The notes beneath the pieces are model-generated. The model did not search any database, was not told the DNA's origin, and was given only the letters and a program-made list of their open reading frames with translations. From contig JACAUB010000001.1 of NCBI GenBank assembly GCA_013390605.1, forward strand, positions 3,579,678-3,643,677: a stretch of 64,000 bases of DNA, in the 5' to 3' direction. Positions 26,246 through 35,349 of this stretch are shown piece by piece. The translations under genes and the position numbers were made by a program. The DNA is from Bacteroidota bacterium. GTDB lineage: Bacteria > Bacteroidota > Bacteroidia > Bacteroidales > Cfx3-03. Each line of letters opens with the position of its first letter. Within the stretch, counting starts at the first letter, position 1.

Positions 26246-26379
26246 TATCTACAAAACATGGAAGAAGCTTTGACAAAAGAGTAAATTTACCCGAATCATA
26301 TCATCCGTTTATACTTTATTTAGAAACGATAAATAAGAAAATGATGAAATAGTTACGTTTTGATTGAGTAAATTATTCA

Positions 26380-27966
26380 TCAGGGATTCAGCTTTTGAGA
26401 ATCTGTATTTAAGTGAAACCAATTGAAGTCAACATATCCATCGACACCTGTATCTTTCGTACTGTAATTAAAAAGGGCGAATCGATTGGCTGTCCAGTCT
26501 AAACCTAAATCCATCTTTAGTTCATTACCGATTAGCTTGAACTGTTTGCCATCCGTACTATATGAAAACAATGCTTTAAATCCAATATGATTACATGTTG
26601 CCTTAAACCAGATCTTATTACTTTTGAGTTCTTTCTCAATAGTGTCAATTATCTTATTGTTATTAACCATTACTATTTTCCTGATCTTACCCTCTTGTAT
26701 AACAGCAACATATGCATAGGGTGACTGAAAGACACCAAATCCAGCAATGTTTCCATCTTTTAAGCCACGAACATCTATTTCAACAGTACCTTCTGAAGCA
26801 GGACCCTGCACACGCTGAGTTAACGTGTTACGCGCGTTCATCAAATCACTTGCCTTACTGGCTTTTAATCTCATATAACCGGAATGTTCTGTGAGTGACC
26901 ATTTTTCGGAATCCGGGTTATGATTCCATTGCCATTGTAAACCAAGGTTCGCAGCACTAAATTCATCAGATGTAGCCGGCACTTCGATAGGATATGTATT
27001 CCCAACATTAGGCTTCTGAAAGGTGACTACACCTTTTCCATCTTTTCCAAGCATAGGCCATCCATCAACCCACGAAACCGGTTCAAGATGTGGCACACGA
27101 CCAATCGGACCACGATCCTGCATGATGATAAACCACCAGTCGCCATTTTTTAGTTGTACCATGCCCCCTTGATGCAAGCCATTGCCGGGGTAAGAGCTAT
27201 CATCATTGATAACGACTTTTGATTCATACGGACCATAAATATTGTTTGATCGTAAACAAACCTGTCGACCTTGCGTACCACCGGCTGCACCTAGAATGTA
27301 ATACTTACCGTTTATTTTATAGAAGTGTGAACCTTCCTGATGTGTTTTCTCAATGATTTTCACACTCGGTCCCTTGACTGAAAGCGCATCAGCATTAAGT
27401 TCTGTTACATAAAGTGTTGATTGACCATGTACCACATAAATCTTACCATCATCATCAAAAAGGAGTCCCGGATCATAAAGATATTCCGGAAAGATCGTCC
27501 GGGTCCAGGGACCTTTCACATCTTTGGCCGTACACATAGTGAAATGGCCTTTAGGAATCCCTAACCCGTATGGTGTACAGAAGCCAACATAAAACAAGCC
27601 GTTATGATAACGCATTGTAGCTGCCCAAGAGCCATTTAAATATAACGTTCCGCCCTTCATATCATAGCGGGGATCTTCATTATAACGCTGAATAGCATAG
27701 CCGGCCATCGTCCAGTTGACTAAATCTTTTGACTTGGCTATAGGACATCCTGGAACATAGTGCATACTGGTCGAGATGAAATAGAATTCATCGCCTACCC
27801 GAATGACATCAGGATCTGGCCAGTCACCCCACATGAGAGGATTTGTAAAGGTTCCATTGCCATTATCAGGTGTCCAGACCCTGGTATTATCTTGTTTAAT
27901 ATTGTGTTGGGCGAATAACCCGATGCAGGAAAGAAGTAAAAAAACAAAACAGCTGACCCTTTTCAT
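26380..27966 (-). CDS. Secreted glycoside hydrolase family 43 (arabinofuranosidase/xylosidase type)
   Basis: 528 residues with a signal peptide (MKRVSCFVFLLLSCIGLFAQ). The five-bladed GH43 propeller spans about 35-330. It has the catalytic base Asp51 in DWPDPDVIRV, the pKa-modulating Asp165 in LYDPGLLFDDDGKIYVVHG and the acid Glu211 in THQEGSHFYKING. A C-terminal concanavalin-like module (about 340-520, DEFSAANLGLQWQWNHNPD) is typical of beta-xylosidase/arabinofuranosidase subfamilies. It is the only degradative enzyme downstream of PUL2 susCD and lies beyond a terminator hairpin. The exact pentose specificity is not readable. Confidence 0.92.
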   Translation of the reverse strand: MKRVSCFVFLLLSCIGLFAQHNIKQDNTRVWTPDNGNGTFTNPLMWGDWPDPDVIRVGDEFYFISTSMHYVPGCPIAKSKDLVNWTMAGYAIQRYNEDPRYDMKGGTLYLNGSWAATMRYHNGLFYVGFCTPYGLGIPKGHFTMCTAKDVKGPWTRTIFPEYLYDPGLLFDDDGKIYVVHGQSTLYVTELNADALSVKGPSVKIIEKTHQEGSHFYKINGKYYILGAAGGTQGRQVCLRSNNIYGPYESKVVINDDSSYPGNGLHQGGMVQLKNGDWWFIIMQDRGPIGRVPHLEPVSWVDGWPMLGKDGKGVVTFQKPNVGNTYPIEVPATSDEFSAANLGLQWQWNHNPDSEKWSLTEHSGYMRLKASKASDLMNARNTLTQRVQGPASEGTVEIDVRGLKDGNIAGFGVFQSPYAYVAVIQEGKIRKIVMVNNNKIIDTIEKELKSNKIWFKATCNHIGFKALFSYSTDGKQFKLIGNELKMDLGLDWTANRFALFNYSTKDTGVDGYVDFNWFHLNTDSQKLNP

Positions 27967-28005
27967 ATATTTTTGATTTCGTGTGTCTGATATATTTTTG
28001 ATTTC
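27965..28005 (-). repeat. 16-bp direct repeat just upstream of the GH43 gene
   Basis: The 16-mer ATATATTTTTGATTTC (plus-strand reading) occurs at 27965-27980 and again at 27990-28005, a 25-bp period. It directly abuts the GH43 start codon. It could be an operator or a small duplication. Confidence 0.7.
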
Positions 28006-28104
28006 AGAATCTTTATTGATTTAATGATAAGAGCATTTGATCAAAGGTAAATTATTAACCATGATCTTAATACTAATAATCATCGCCAGATAATTATTTG
28101 AATA

Positions 28105-28142
28105 AAAAGAGGGTGTTTCAAAATATTGAGACACCCTCTTTT
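28105..28142 (-). terminator. Terminator between susD and GH43 in PUL2
   Basis: A 16-bp stem AAAAGAGGGTGTTTCA / TGAGACACCCTCTTTT with one mismatch lies 47 bases beyond the susD stop. It is flanked by T/A runs that make it usable on either strand. It parallels the hairpin after PUL1 susD. Confidence 0.85.
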
Positions 28143-28188
28143 ATTTTCAATAAACAATCACCAATAGTTTATTGGGCTGATTGATTTT

Positions 28189-29772
28189 TTAGTAACCGGG
28201 ATTTTGTTTAAGATTACTATTTATATCAATCTGTTTTTGAGGAATAGGCCAAAGATAATTATTGGCTTTAAAATCACGCGTTTCAACAATAATTGGAGTT
28301 GCAGTTGGGGAAAAAATCATTTGGCCGGTAGCCTGATCAATAGAACCTGCATTTAAAGAGCCTAGAGCCTCTCCTTTCATTACCTGTTCACCAATTTTCC
28401 AACGTTGAATATCAAACCAACGCAATCCTTCCATTCCAAATTCAACACGACGTTCTCTACGAATGAGATTACGCAATGTTGTCTGATCATTGTAAACACT
28501 ACGATCAACAGCTGGCATTCCGGCACGCAGACGAACTTTATCAATAGCAGTATAAACTGAGTTATCAATTTGCCCAAGCTCAATTTTAGCCTCAGCATAC
28601 GATAACAGAACTTCGGCATAACGAATCACAATTATGTTCATCCCTGTATTCCATACATCACTATAATCACTAAGGTTCCAGATATACTTTCTGACATTGT
28701 AACCTGTTCTGGCTCCGCCATATTGATCATAAAAATCAGCAGAATTTTTATCTAGCGGATTCATGTTCGAACCATCATACAGAGCAGCACCCGGATACCA
28801 GATAGTAGTATAAAAACGAGGATCACGATTTGAATATGGTTTTAAAGCATTGTAACCTGAACCGGCTTCGGTGATAGTCTTTCCATTTTTCATTTCAAAA
28901 GCATCGACTAAACTCTGTAACGGATCAATAGAGCTCCAACCACCTTGTGAAGCAGGAACCATTACACCAAGAACCCAATTACTGTAATCATTTTCCTTAT
29001 ATTGTACATCAAGGATAACTTCTTGATTATTTTCATTCTGAATACGAAAGAGATCAGTATATGAAGGGAAAAGATCGTACTGCCCTAATGCAGAAATAGC
29101 ATTACAGGTGCTTACACATTCTGTATACTTCTTCTCATAAAGTTCGATTCGTGCCTTTAAAGCAAGTGCAGCACCTTTAGTGATACGGCCTTGATCTGCA
29201 GCATTATCATATTTAGCAGGCAAATCTGCAGCAACTGCAGCAAGTTCATCAAGAACAAATTTCACAACATCAGCCTTTGGTGTTCTGGTTACTTTATTTG
29301 CTTCTTCAATAGTCAGCTCTTTAGTAAACAAAGGAACATCACCATAAACTTGTTCCATTATAAAATACTGATAAGCACGAATAAATCGAGCCTGCCCTTT
29401 TGATAATTTTATCTTATCAGCACTGATAGGTGCTTTGTCAACATTTGCAATGAAATAATTACATTTACGAACAGTTGAAAAACTCCATCTGCTTGTACCA
29501 GGGTCTGCAGCAGTAAGTAGCCCGTTTCCTAGTACCTGAAAACCCTCCCATGGGAAAGGACCATAAGCATTGTCTGATGCGCAATCCATATACACAATAT
29601 TGTCACCAATTTCCCATCCATTATATAGGCCATTCAGTGCAGCAGTAACCTCTTTTTCAGAAGTCCAGAAGGTTGAACTCGACAATTGATCAAGTGGTGA
29701 CCTGTCAAGAAAATCCTTATTACAAGAAGCAAACGTAATTGCTAAAAGGAAAAATATAAATACTTTTTTCAT
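28189..29772 (-). CDS. susD: SusD/RagB-family glycan-binding lipoprotein (PUL2)
   Basis: 527 residues with a lipoprotein signal (FFLLAITFASC, lipid Cys near residue 17), then NKDFLDRSPLDQLSSSTFWTSEKEVTAALNGLYNGW. SusD helices follow (KGQARFIRAYQYFIMEQVYGDVPLF), with IVIRYAEVLLSYAEAKIELGQ and LIRRERRVEFGMEGLRWFDIQRW near the C-terminus. It differs clearly from the PUL1 SusD in length and sequence, so the two loci target different ligands. It is 13 bases downstream of susC in the transcript. Confidence 0.97.
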   Translation of the reverse strand: MKKVFIFFLLAITFASCNKDFLDRSPLDQLSSSTFWTSEKEVTAALNGLYNGWEIGDNIVYMDCASDNAYGPFPWEGFQVLGNGLLTAADPGTSRWSFSTVRKCNYFIANVDKAPISADKIKLSKGQARFIRAYQYFIMEQVYGDVPLFTKELTIEEANKVTRTPKADVVKFVLDELAAVAADLPAKYDNAADQGRITKGAALALKARIELYEKKYTECVSTCNAISALGQYDLFPSYTDLFRIQNENNQEVILDVQYKENDYSNWVLGVMVPASQGGWSSIDPLQSLVDAFEMKNGKTITEAGSGYNALKPYSNRDPRFYTTIWYPGAALYDGSNMNPLDKNSADFYDQYGGARTGYNVRKYIWNLSDYSDVWNTGMNIIVIRYAEVLLSYAEAKIELGQIDNSVYTAIDKVRLRAGMPAVDRSVYNDQTTLRNLIRRERRVEFGMEGLRWFDIQRWKIGEQVMKGEALGSLNAGSIDQATGQMIFSPTATPIIVETRDFKANNYLWPIPQKQIDINSNLKQNPGY

Positions 29773-29785
29773 AATACGTCAGGAA

Positions 29786-32700
29786 TTAGAAGTTAACATT
29801 TAAACCAAAACTGTGTACAACTTGCTGAGGATAGTAATCTCCACGTGTACCGGCCGGAGCTTCAGGATCGAATCCCTTGTAAAATTTAGTAAGCGTAAGC
29901 AGGTTTTGTCCACTATAATACAACCTCAAACTAGACACTTTAATAACTTTCAGCCATCTTGGACTAACTGTATAACCAAGCTGAATGTTTTTCAATCGTA
30001 AATAAGAGGCATCTTTCACCCAAAATGAACTAGGATAGGTACTTCCATCATTACGTCCCCATTTAACAAGTGCGCGTGGGAAAGTAGTAGAATGATTAGT
30101 TGCCGTCCAACGGTCAAGCCATAAAGAACTTGGTTTAGCAGTTCCATCAACATATCCAATAGCCTCCATTGTAATATATCCTTTCACATTGGTTGCACCC
30201 TGGAATAAGAGATTCAAGTCAAAGTCTTTATACTTCAACGTGGCATTCAAACCAAAGACAACACCAGGAAAATAGCTACCCAGATTAACGCGGTCTTTAT
30301 CATCGATTACACCATCATTGTTTTGATCTTTATATTTTAAATCGCCGGGACCAATGGGAACAGCTGTACTTCCACCAAGTTGTTTTGCATGTGCAGCAAC
30401 CTCCGCATCGGTATTAAAGATTCCTTCACACTGATATCCATAAAACGAATAATAAGGAGAACCTTCTTCAACGATTGTATTTCCACTAATCCATGGACCA
30501 GTTCCTTTTAGGTTCGTAACTTCATTATGAATAAATGTAGTATTAAAGTTTAAATCATAACTAACCTGACCCATTTTCCCATGTGTTCCAAGAACGATTT
30601 CCAAACCTCTATTGATCATATCACCTGCATTTTGATCAGGTAATTTATCATATCCATAAGTTGCAGCAATTGGAAGTTGAAGAAGCAGATTAGAAGATTT
30701 ACGATCAAAATAATCAATAGAAAAGGTTAGTTTATCATTAAACAGACCTGCATCTATTCCAATATTGGCATCACGGGTTGCTTCCCATTTCAGAATTGGA
30801 TTTGCAGCAGAGGTAATTGCTACTCCTGAAGCAATCAAATCACCGAATGTATAACTTTGTCCAGCATCAAAAGTTGAAGAGGTTGGATAATATGATCCAC
30901 TTGAAACATTCTGATTACCAAGCATACCCCAACCAATACGTAATTTAAGATTATTGATAAAGGAGAATTGCTTCATGAATTTTTCTTGTGTAATACGCCA
31001 ACCAGCAGAAGCAGATGGGAAGAGGCTCCATCGGTTACTGGCCATAAATCGAGAGGAACCGTCATAACGTGCATTAACCTCAAAAAGGTATTTTCCGGCA
31101 AAATCATAATTTATTCTTCCAAAATATGACTCAAGTGCAAGCTCGCTTGCAGTTCCACTATTCGTCTGTCCATCTGTCGATCCAACATTTAATTGTTCCA
31201 GATTATCACTTAAAAAGTTCTTTCTGAATCCTTGTAAGTAATCGTTCCGGGTCAACTCAGCCTGGTGACCTGCCATAGCATGAATTGTATGTTGGCCCAA
31301 AGAGAGATCGTAAGTGAGAAGAGATTGCGAAGTAATATTTGATGCGTTAGCTGATGATGAATACAGTCTATTGGGACCTTGATAAAGTTTAGCAGTATGA
31401 CTTGGAAAATTATAAAATTGAATATCATTAATAAATTTATTTCCCAATGCATTGCTAAATCTATAACTGACAATTTCTTTGATTTTTAATCCTTTTAAAA
31501 TCTCGAATTCACCATTTAAAATTCCCAAAAATTGATTGGTTTTCATTTTAGATTCAGAACCTGATTCAAGCCAGGCCATTGGATTACCATCACCTATTGA
31601 ACCATACGACCCATCGCTATATTTGTATGGAACCATTGGCGAGATACGATTAATCTGTCTGAAGAATTGAGAGAAATTTTCAGTATATGGATTTGTGGGT
31701 TCAGCAAAATCAGTTAAGCTATACGAAATATTTAAACCGGCAGTAAAACGCTTTCCGATTTTAGTATCTACATTAGATCTCATTGTATATCGTGTATTGC
31801 TTGCACCTTTAACAGTACCATCCTGATTAAAATAGCCTGCTGAAAACATATAGGATGTATTCTCTGAACCACCTGAAACATCGAAGTGATGATTTGATTG
31901 AAGTCCGCTACCTTTATAAAACAGACCTAACCAATCTGTATTTGCGTAATGATCAGGATCTGAACCATCTCTGAATTTCTGAATCTCAGCAGCAGTATAT
32001 TTAGGCGCTTTCTTTTCGTAAGTTAAGGCTTCATTCCATAATTCAGCATATTGGGCAGACGACAGATAATTAGGCAAACAGGTTGGACTTTGCCATCCCA
32101 TATTACCTGCATAAGAGAGTTGTAACGGCTTATTTTTTCCTTTTTTTGTAGTAATCAGAATAACACCATTGGCAGCCTCTGAGCCATAAATTGCAGCTGA
32201 AGCACCATCTTTTAGAACTGAAATACTCTCGACATCATTTTGATCTACATCGTTCATTGAAGCCTTCACTCCATCAACAAGTATCAACGGGTTTTTGCCG
32301 GCACCAAACGAACCAATTCCTCTGATACGAATTGTTCCAACATCGCTTCCTGGTTGTCCGCTATTTTGGATTACAACTACACCTGGCAAAACACCTTGAA
32401 GTGCAGACGAAACATTACTAACAGGGCGACTTTTCAGAATAGAACCGGAGACCTGAGCCACAGCACCGGTTAGATTCACCTTCTTCTGGGTGCCATAACC
32501 AACAACAACAACTTCTTGAAGGTCTGTTATCTCACTTTCCAACGTTAAATCAATGGTTGTACGATTATTAACAGGAACGCTCACCTCTTTATAACCGACA
32601 AAACGATATACTAATATACCATTGGGAGGAATGTTGTTTAATACATATTTCCCATTAGCATCTGTTGAAGTAACATTTTGTGTTTTTGAAAGAAAAATAT

Positions 32701-33175
32701 TTACCCCGTACATAGGATTACCATTCTTATCTTTCACAACTCCTGAAACCGAAATTGTATTCTTTTTCTGCTGCTGAATCGTGTTGATTTCTTCTTTAGA
32801 AAATTTAACCGGAGTTAATACAATTTGGCGATCAATAATGGTATACTTTACATCAGTACCATCAAATAGCTCATGTAAAATATCTTTGATTAATTTATGA
32901 TTTGCAGAAAGGTTAACTGGCCTGTCCACATTTATCAGCTTACTGTTATACAGAAAGTAAAATTCACTTTCTTTCTCAATATTTTCGAGCGCATTCTTAA
33001 CCGAAACATTGCTCAAGTTCATTGATAGTCTCGTGTTTTGAGAATAAGAATTCCCAGCAAACGCTTGAAACACACAAAACAGTGTAAGGAAAACCGTTAC
33101 TTTCATGAAGATAAGTATTAATTGAAACTGGGATTTTATTCCACCGGTCTCTTGATTAAACCGACTTTTTTTCAT
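29786..33175 (-). CDS. susC: SusC/RagA TonB-dependent transporter with STN domain (PUL2)
   Basis: 1129 residues. A signal sequence is followed by an STN domain (about 49-120), IQQQKK, a carboxypeptidase-regulatory-like domain, LQEVVVVGYGTQKKVNLTG, a plug (ILVDGVKASMNDVDQNDVESISVLKDG) and a barrel ending in SFGLNVNF. It forms the outer-membrane importer with the adjacent SusD. The STN domain implies signalling through the FecR encoded just upstream. As in PUL1, its ATG at 33175 overlaps a TAnnTTTG box on the other strand. Confidence 0.97.
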   Translation of the reverse strand: MKKSRFNQETGGIKSQFQLILIFMKVTVFLTLFCVFQAFAGNSYSQNTRLSMNLSNVSVKNALENIEKESEFYFLYNSKLINVDRPVNLSANHKLIKDILHELFDGTDVKYTIIDRQIVLTPVKFSKEEINTIQQQKKNTISVSGVVKDKNGNPMYGVNIFLSKTQNVTSTDANGKYVLNNIPPNGILVYRFVGYKEVSVPVNNRTTIDLTLESEITDLQEVVVVGYGTQKKVNLTGAVAQVSGSILKSRPVSNVSSALQGVLPGVVVIQNSGQPGSDVGTIRIRGIGSFGAGKNPLILVDGVKASMNDVDQNDVESISVLKDGASAAIYGSEAANGVILITTKKGKNKPLQLSYAGNMGWQSPTCLPNYLSSAQYAELWNEALTYEKKAPKYTAAEIQKFRDGSDPDHYANTDWLGLFYKGSGLQSNHHFDVSGGSENTSYMFSAGYFNQDGTVKGASNTRYTMRSNVDTKIGKRFTAGLNISYSLTDFAEPTNPYTENFSQFFRQINRISPMVPYKYSDGSYGSIGDGNPMAWLESGSESKMKTNQFLGILNGEFEILKGLKIKEIVSYRFSNALGNKFINDIQFYNFPSHTAKLYQGPNRLYSSSANASNITSQSLLTYDLSLGQHTIHAMAGHQAELTRNDYLQGFRKNFLSDNLEQLNVGSTDGQTNSGTASELALESYFGRINYDFAGKYLFEVNARYDGSSRFMASNRWSLFPSASAGWRITQEKFMKQFSFINNLKLRIGWGMLGNQNVSSGSYYPTSSTFDAGQSYTFGDLIASGVAITSAANPILKWEATRDANIGIDAGLFNDKLTFSIDYFDRKSSNLLLQLPIAATYGYDKLPDQNAGDMINRGLEIVLGTHGKMGQVSYDLNFNTTFIHNEVTNLKGTGPWISGNTIVEEGSPYYSFYGYQCEGIFNTDAEVAAHAKQLGGSTAVPIGPGDLKYKDQNNDGVIDDKDRVNLGSYFPGVVFGLNATLKYKDFDLNLLFQGATNVKGYITMEAIGYVDGTAKPSSLWLDRWTATNHSTTFPRALVKWGRNDGSTYPSSFWVKDASYLRLKNIQLGYTVSPRWLKVIKVSSLRLYYSGQNLLTLTKFYKGFDPEAPAGTRGDYYPQQVVHSFGLNVNF

Positions 33176-33182
33176 AATTTTG
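33152..33182 (+). promoter_or_regulatory. Promoter of a PUL2 antisense RNA
   Basis: TTG at 33152-33154, a 20-base spacer and TAATTTTG at 33175-33182 match the Bacteroidota -33/-7 promoter in sequence and spacing. It points rightward, against susC, and overlaps the susC start codon. Confidence 0.6.
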
Positions 33183-33188
33183 AATGGG

Positions 33189-33266
33189 ATTAAATGTTTA
33201 TAAACGTAAGAGTTTGTAAAGTTTACCAGCGGGGAGGTGTTCGAGCACTTTCCCGCTACTTTTTTA
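33189..33266 (+). ncRNA. Predicted DonS-like cis-antisense sRNA over the PUL2 susC leader
   Basis: From the promoter at 33152-33182, a transcript would begin near 33189 and end at a 12-bp hairpin (33228-33239 with 33246-33257, loop TTCGAG) followed by CTTTTTTAT. That gives an RNA of about 75 nt. The stem contains two G-T pairs that are stable only as plus-strand RNA (G-U), so the structure favours the antisense direction. No plus-strand protein gene is present to explain the terminator. The location between anti-sigma gene and susC is that of DonS in Bacteroides fragilis, which represses its PUL. The ends are estimates. Confidence 0.58.
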
Positions 33267-33290
33267 TAGTCACTTATTGTCCTGATTTAT

Positions 33291-34337
33291 TCATGCAGCT
33301 CCTTTCTTTCGTTTGAAAATTATTATTGTATCATGATTAACTTCACCATCTTTATTGACTTTTGCTTTGATGAACCGATATTGAATAGGAGCCGTCATTT
33401 TTAATAACTCCAGAATCTGATATAAAGATTCATTCTCAAAGGTTGCTTTATATTTATAATCAAGAAGTTCTTTATCCTGAATTTCAATCTTAACATTAAA
33501 CCAATAGTTAATTTTTCTAACAACTTGTGCAAATGGCTCATCATTAAACACTAACTTCCCATTTCTCCAGGCAATATATCGTGATGCGTCAACTACCTTT
33601 TTGACATATGTATTATTATCTTTGTTATAGGTAACTTGGGAATTGGGCATTAGAATTTCAAATTCTTTTTCAGTTTTTCCTTTTGCAGTCATACCGACCC
33701 TGCCTGTTAGTACCGTAGTTTCAATTATTTTCTCTTCAGGATATGCCATGCAAGAAAACGAGGTTCCTTTAACCACTACACCAATCTTTCCCATTTCTAC
33801 TTTAAAAGGCCATGAGGGATTTTTCTTAACTTCAAAGAAGGCTTCGCCTATAAGCTTAACATTCCGAGTCTTTTCATCGAAATTAACAGGATATTGTAGT
33901 TTACTACCACTATTCAACCAAACAGTAGATCCATCAGGTAATGTGATCTTTGAACGAACACCATTTGGAACAACTACTTCTGTGAGCGCTGAAAAATCGA
34001 TCTTCTTTGGAGACGAAAAAGAATGGAATGCGCTATATATCAATAATGGAAAAAACAGAGTAGCAGCAATATTGCGTAAAATTTTAAATACGTTTCTAGG
34101 TCTATTTCTCTTCCTGATCAATTGCTTTATCCTTTTTAACCCGGCGACTGAATCAACTTCTTCGATTTTCTCTAAAAGCTGTAAGTCCTTTTTTATTTTT
34201 TCAATATCCTCATATAATAAAGCATTTTCCGGAGAAAAGTTTATCCATTCTTCCAATGCTATCTTATCTTCCGCTGAAGTAGTATCAAGAAAGAATCGAG
34301 CTAACAACTCATCATTAAAGTCCTCGTTTAGTTCCAT
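33291..34337 (-). CDS. FecR-type anti-sigma factor (PUL2)
   Basis: 348 residues. The cytoplasmic domain (FNDELLARFFLDTTSAEDKIALEEWI) is followed by a membrane helix (about 84-104) and the periplasmic FecR domain (VVVPNGVRSKITLPDGSTVWLNSGSKLQYPVNF ... VVVKGTSFSCMAY). The C-terminal DUF4974 region is FNDEPFAQVVRKINYWFNVKI ... FENESLYQILELLKM. It transmits the SusC STN signal to the sigma factor encoded 164 bases upstream in the transcript. It ends with a basic tail (FKRKKGAA). Confidence 0.95.
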   Translation of the reverse strand: MELNEDFNDELLARFFLDTTSAEDKIALEEWINFSPENALLYEDIEKIKKDLQLLEKIEEVDSVAGLKRIKQLIRKRNRPRNVFKILRNIAATLFFPLLIYSAFHSFSSPKKIDFSALTEVVVPNGVRSKITLPDGSTVWLNSGSKLQYPVNFDEKTRNVKLIGEAFFEVKKNPSWPFKVEMGKIGVVVKGTSFSCMAYPEEKIIETTVLTGRVGMTAKGKTEKEFEILMPNSQVTYNKDNNTYVKKVVDASRYIAWRNGKLVFNDEPFAQVVRKINYWFNVKIEIQDKELLDYKYKATFENESLYQILELLKMTAPIQYRFIKAKVNKDGEVNHDTIIIFKRKKGAA

Positions 34338-34501
34338 AATTATAATCTTCTATATCTAAAGACGACAAGAGCGCCCTAAATACGTACTGATTATAATATT
34401 TTTTTTAATCTTTTCTGTAATTACTAATTATTACAATATTTAAAAGGCTATTTATTGATTATTGTAACAATTGGTAATTACGAAAAGGGAACTATTAAAA
34501 A

Positions 34502-35092
34502 TTATTTATTAAATAACAAGAAGGCGAGAGTCCCCATAGATAGATAATCCTTCAGATCGGCTCTTAATAACCTGAGGGCCTTACCAATCTGAGTTTCAAC
34601 TGTGCGATTTGATATCCCCAGCATTAAAGCGATCTCTTTTGGTGTCTTATGTTCAACACGGTTAAGAATAAAAATTTCTCTACACCGATCGGGAAGTTTA
34701 GAAATTGCCTGATCTATTTTATTCTTTAATTCTGATTCTACAAAATAATCCACATCTATTACATTGGGAATATCGCCTTCACTCAGAACTTGTAAACGAT
34801 ATTTATCAGATACTTTTTGATGTTTGAGATAATCAAGACATCCATTTTTTACGGAAAGAAAAAAATAACCTTTCAGATTAGTTGAGATATCTAATGTCTT
34901 GCTCTTTTCCCAAAACTTCACAAAGACATCCTGAACAATATCTTCTGCACACATTTGGTCTAATACAAATTGAGAAGCATAAACTACCAGACCCGAATAA
35001 TAATATTTAAAAATAAAATCAAAGACAGTTTCATCCCCCTTCTTAAGGCGATCAAATAAAAATAAATCTGAAGCAGTGACAGATGATTTCAA
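34502..35092 (-). CDS. ECF-family RNA polymerase sigma factor (PUL2)
   Basis: 196 residues. Region 2 is DFIFKYYYSGLVVYASQFV and CAEDIVQDVFVKFWEKSK, and region 4 is KLPDRCREIFILNRVEHKTPKEIALMLGISNRTVETQIGKALRLL. It is paired with the FecR gene that follows. It should recognise the PUL2 susC promoter. A -7 box for its own basal expression lies about 20 bases upstream. Confidence 0.95.
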   Translation of the reverse strand: MKSSVTASDLFLFDRLKKGDETVFDFIFKYYYSGLVVYASQFVLDQMCAEDIVQDVFVKFWEKSKTLDISTNLKGYFFLSVKNGCLDYLKHQKVSDKYRLQVLSEGDIPNVIDVDYFVESELKNKIDQAISKLPDRCREIFILNRVEHKTPKEIALMLGISNRTVETQIGKALRLLRADLKDYLSMGTLAFLLFNK

Positions 35093-35112
35093 ACCTTATT
35101 TATTATAAACTT

Positions 35113-35120
35113 CAAATATA
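35113..35120 (-). promoter_or_regulatory. Candidate -7 box for the PUL2 sigma gene
   Basis: TATATTTG on the minus strand, 21 bases upstream of the start codon. It is placed almost exactly like the box ahead of the PUL1 sigma gene. Confidence 0.35.
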
Positions 35121-35349
35121 GAAATTACCCGCAAATAAACCACCTACGATATTTTCTAAACAACATCTTATTTTATTAAAGACATTAAGAAGAATACATC
35201 CTGAAGCAGAAAGTAATGCTGAGTCATTTCAATATTATAATAAACCACCTCACAACAAAACTGATGGGGTGTTAATGGAAAATTTTGTACTCACGCAACA
35301 TAGCTACCGGGAATTAACCCAATGAGATTAAAAATGAAGTATTCATTAT

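Noticed and set aside
33643..34359. A 238-codon plus-strand frame opposite the PUL2 FecR gene
   Set aside because: It lies fully antisense to a clear FecR protein, and its translation shows the Ser/Phe/Pro-rich character of a reverse-frame shadow.
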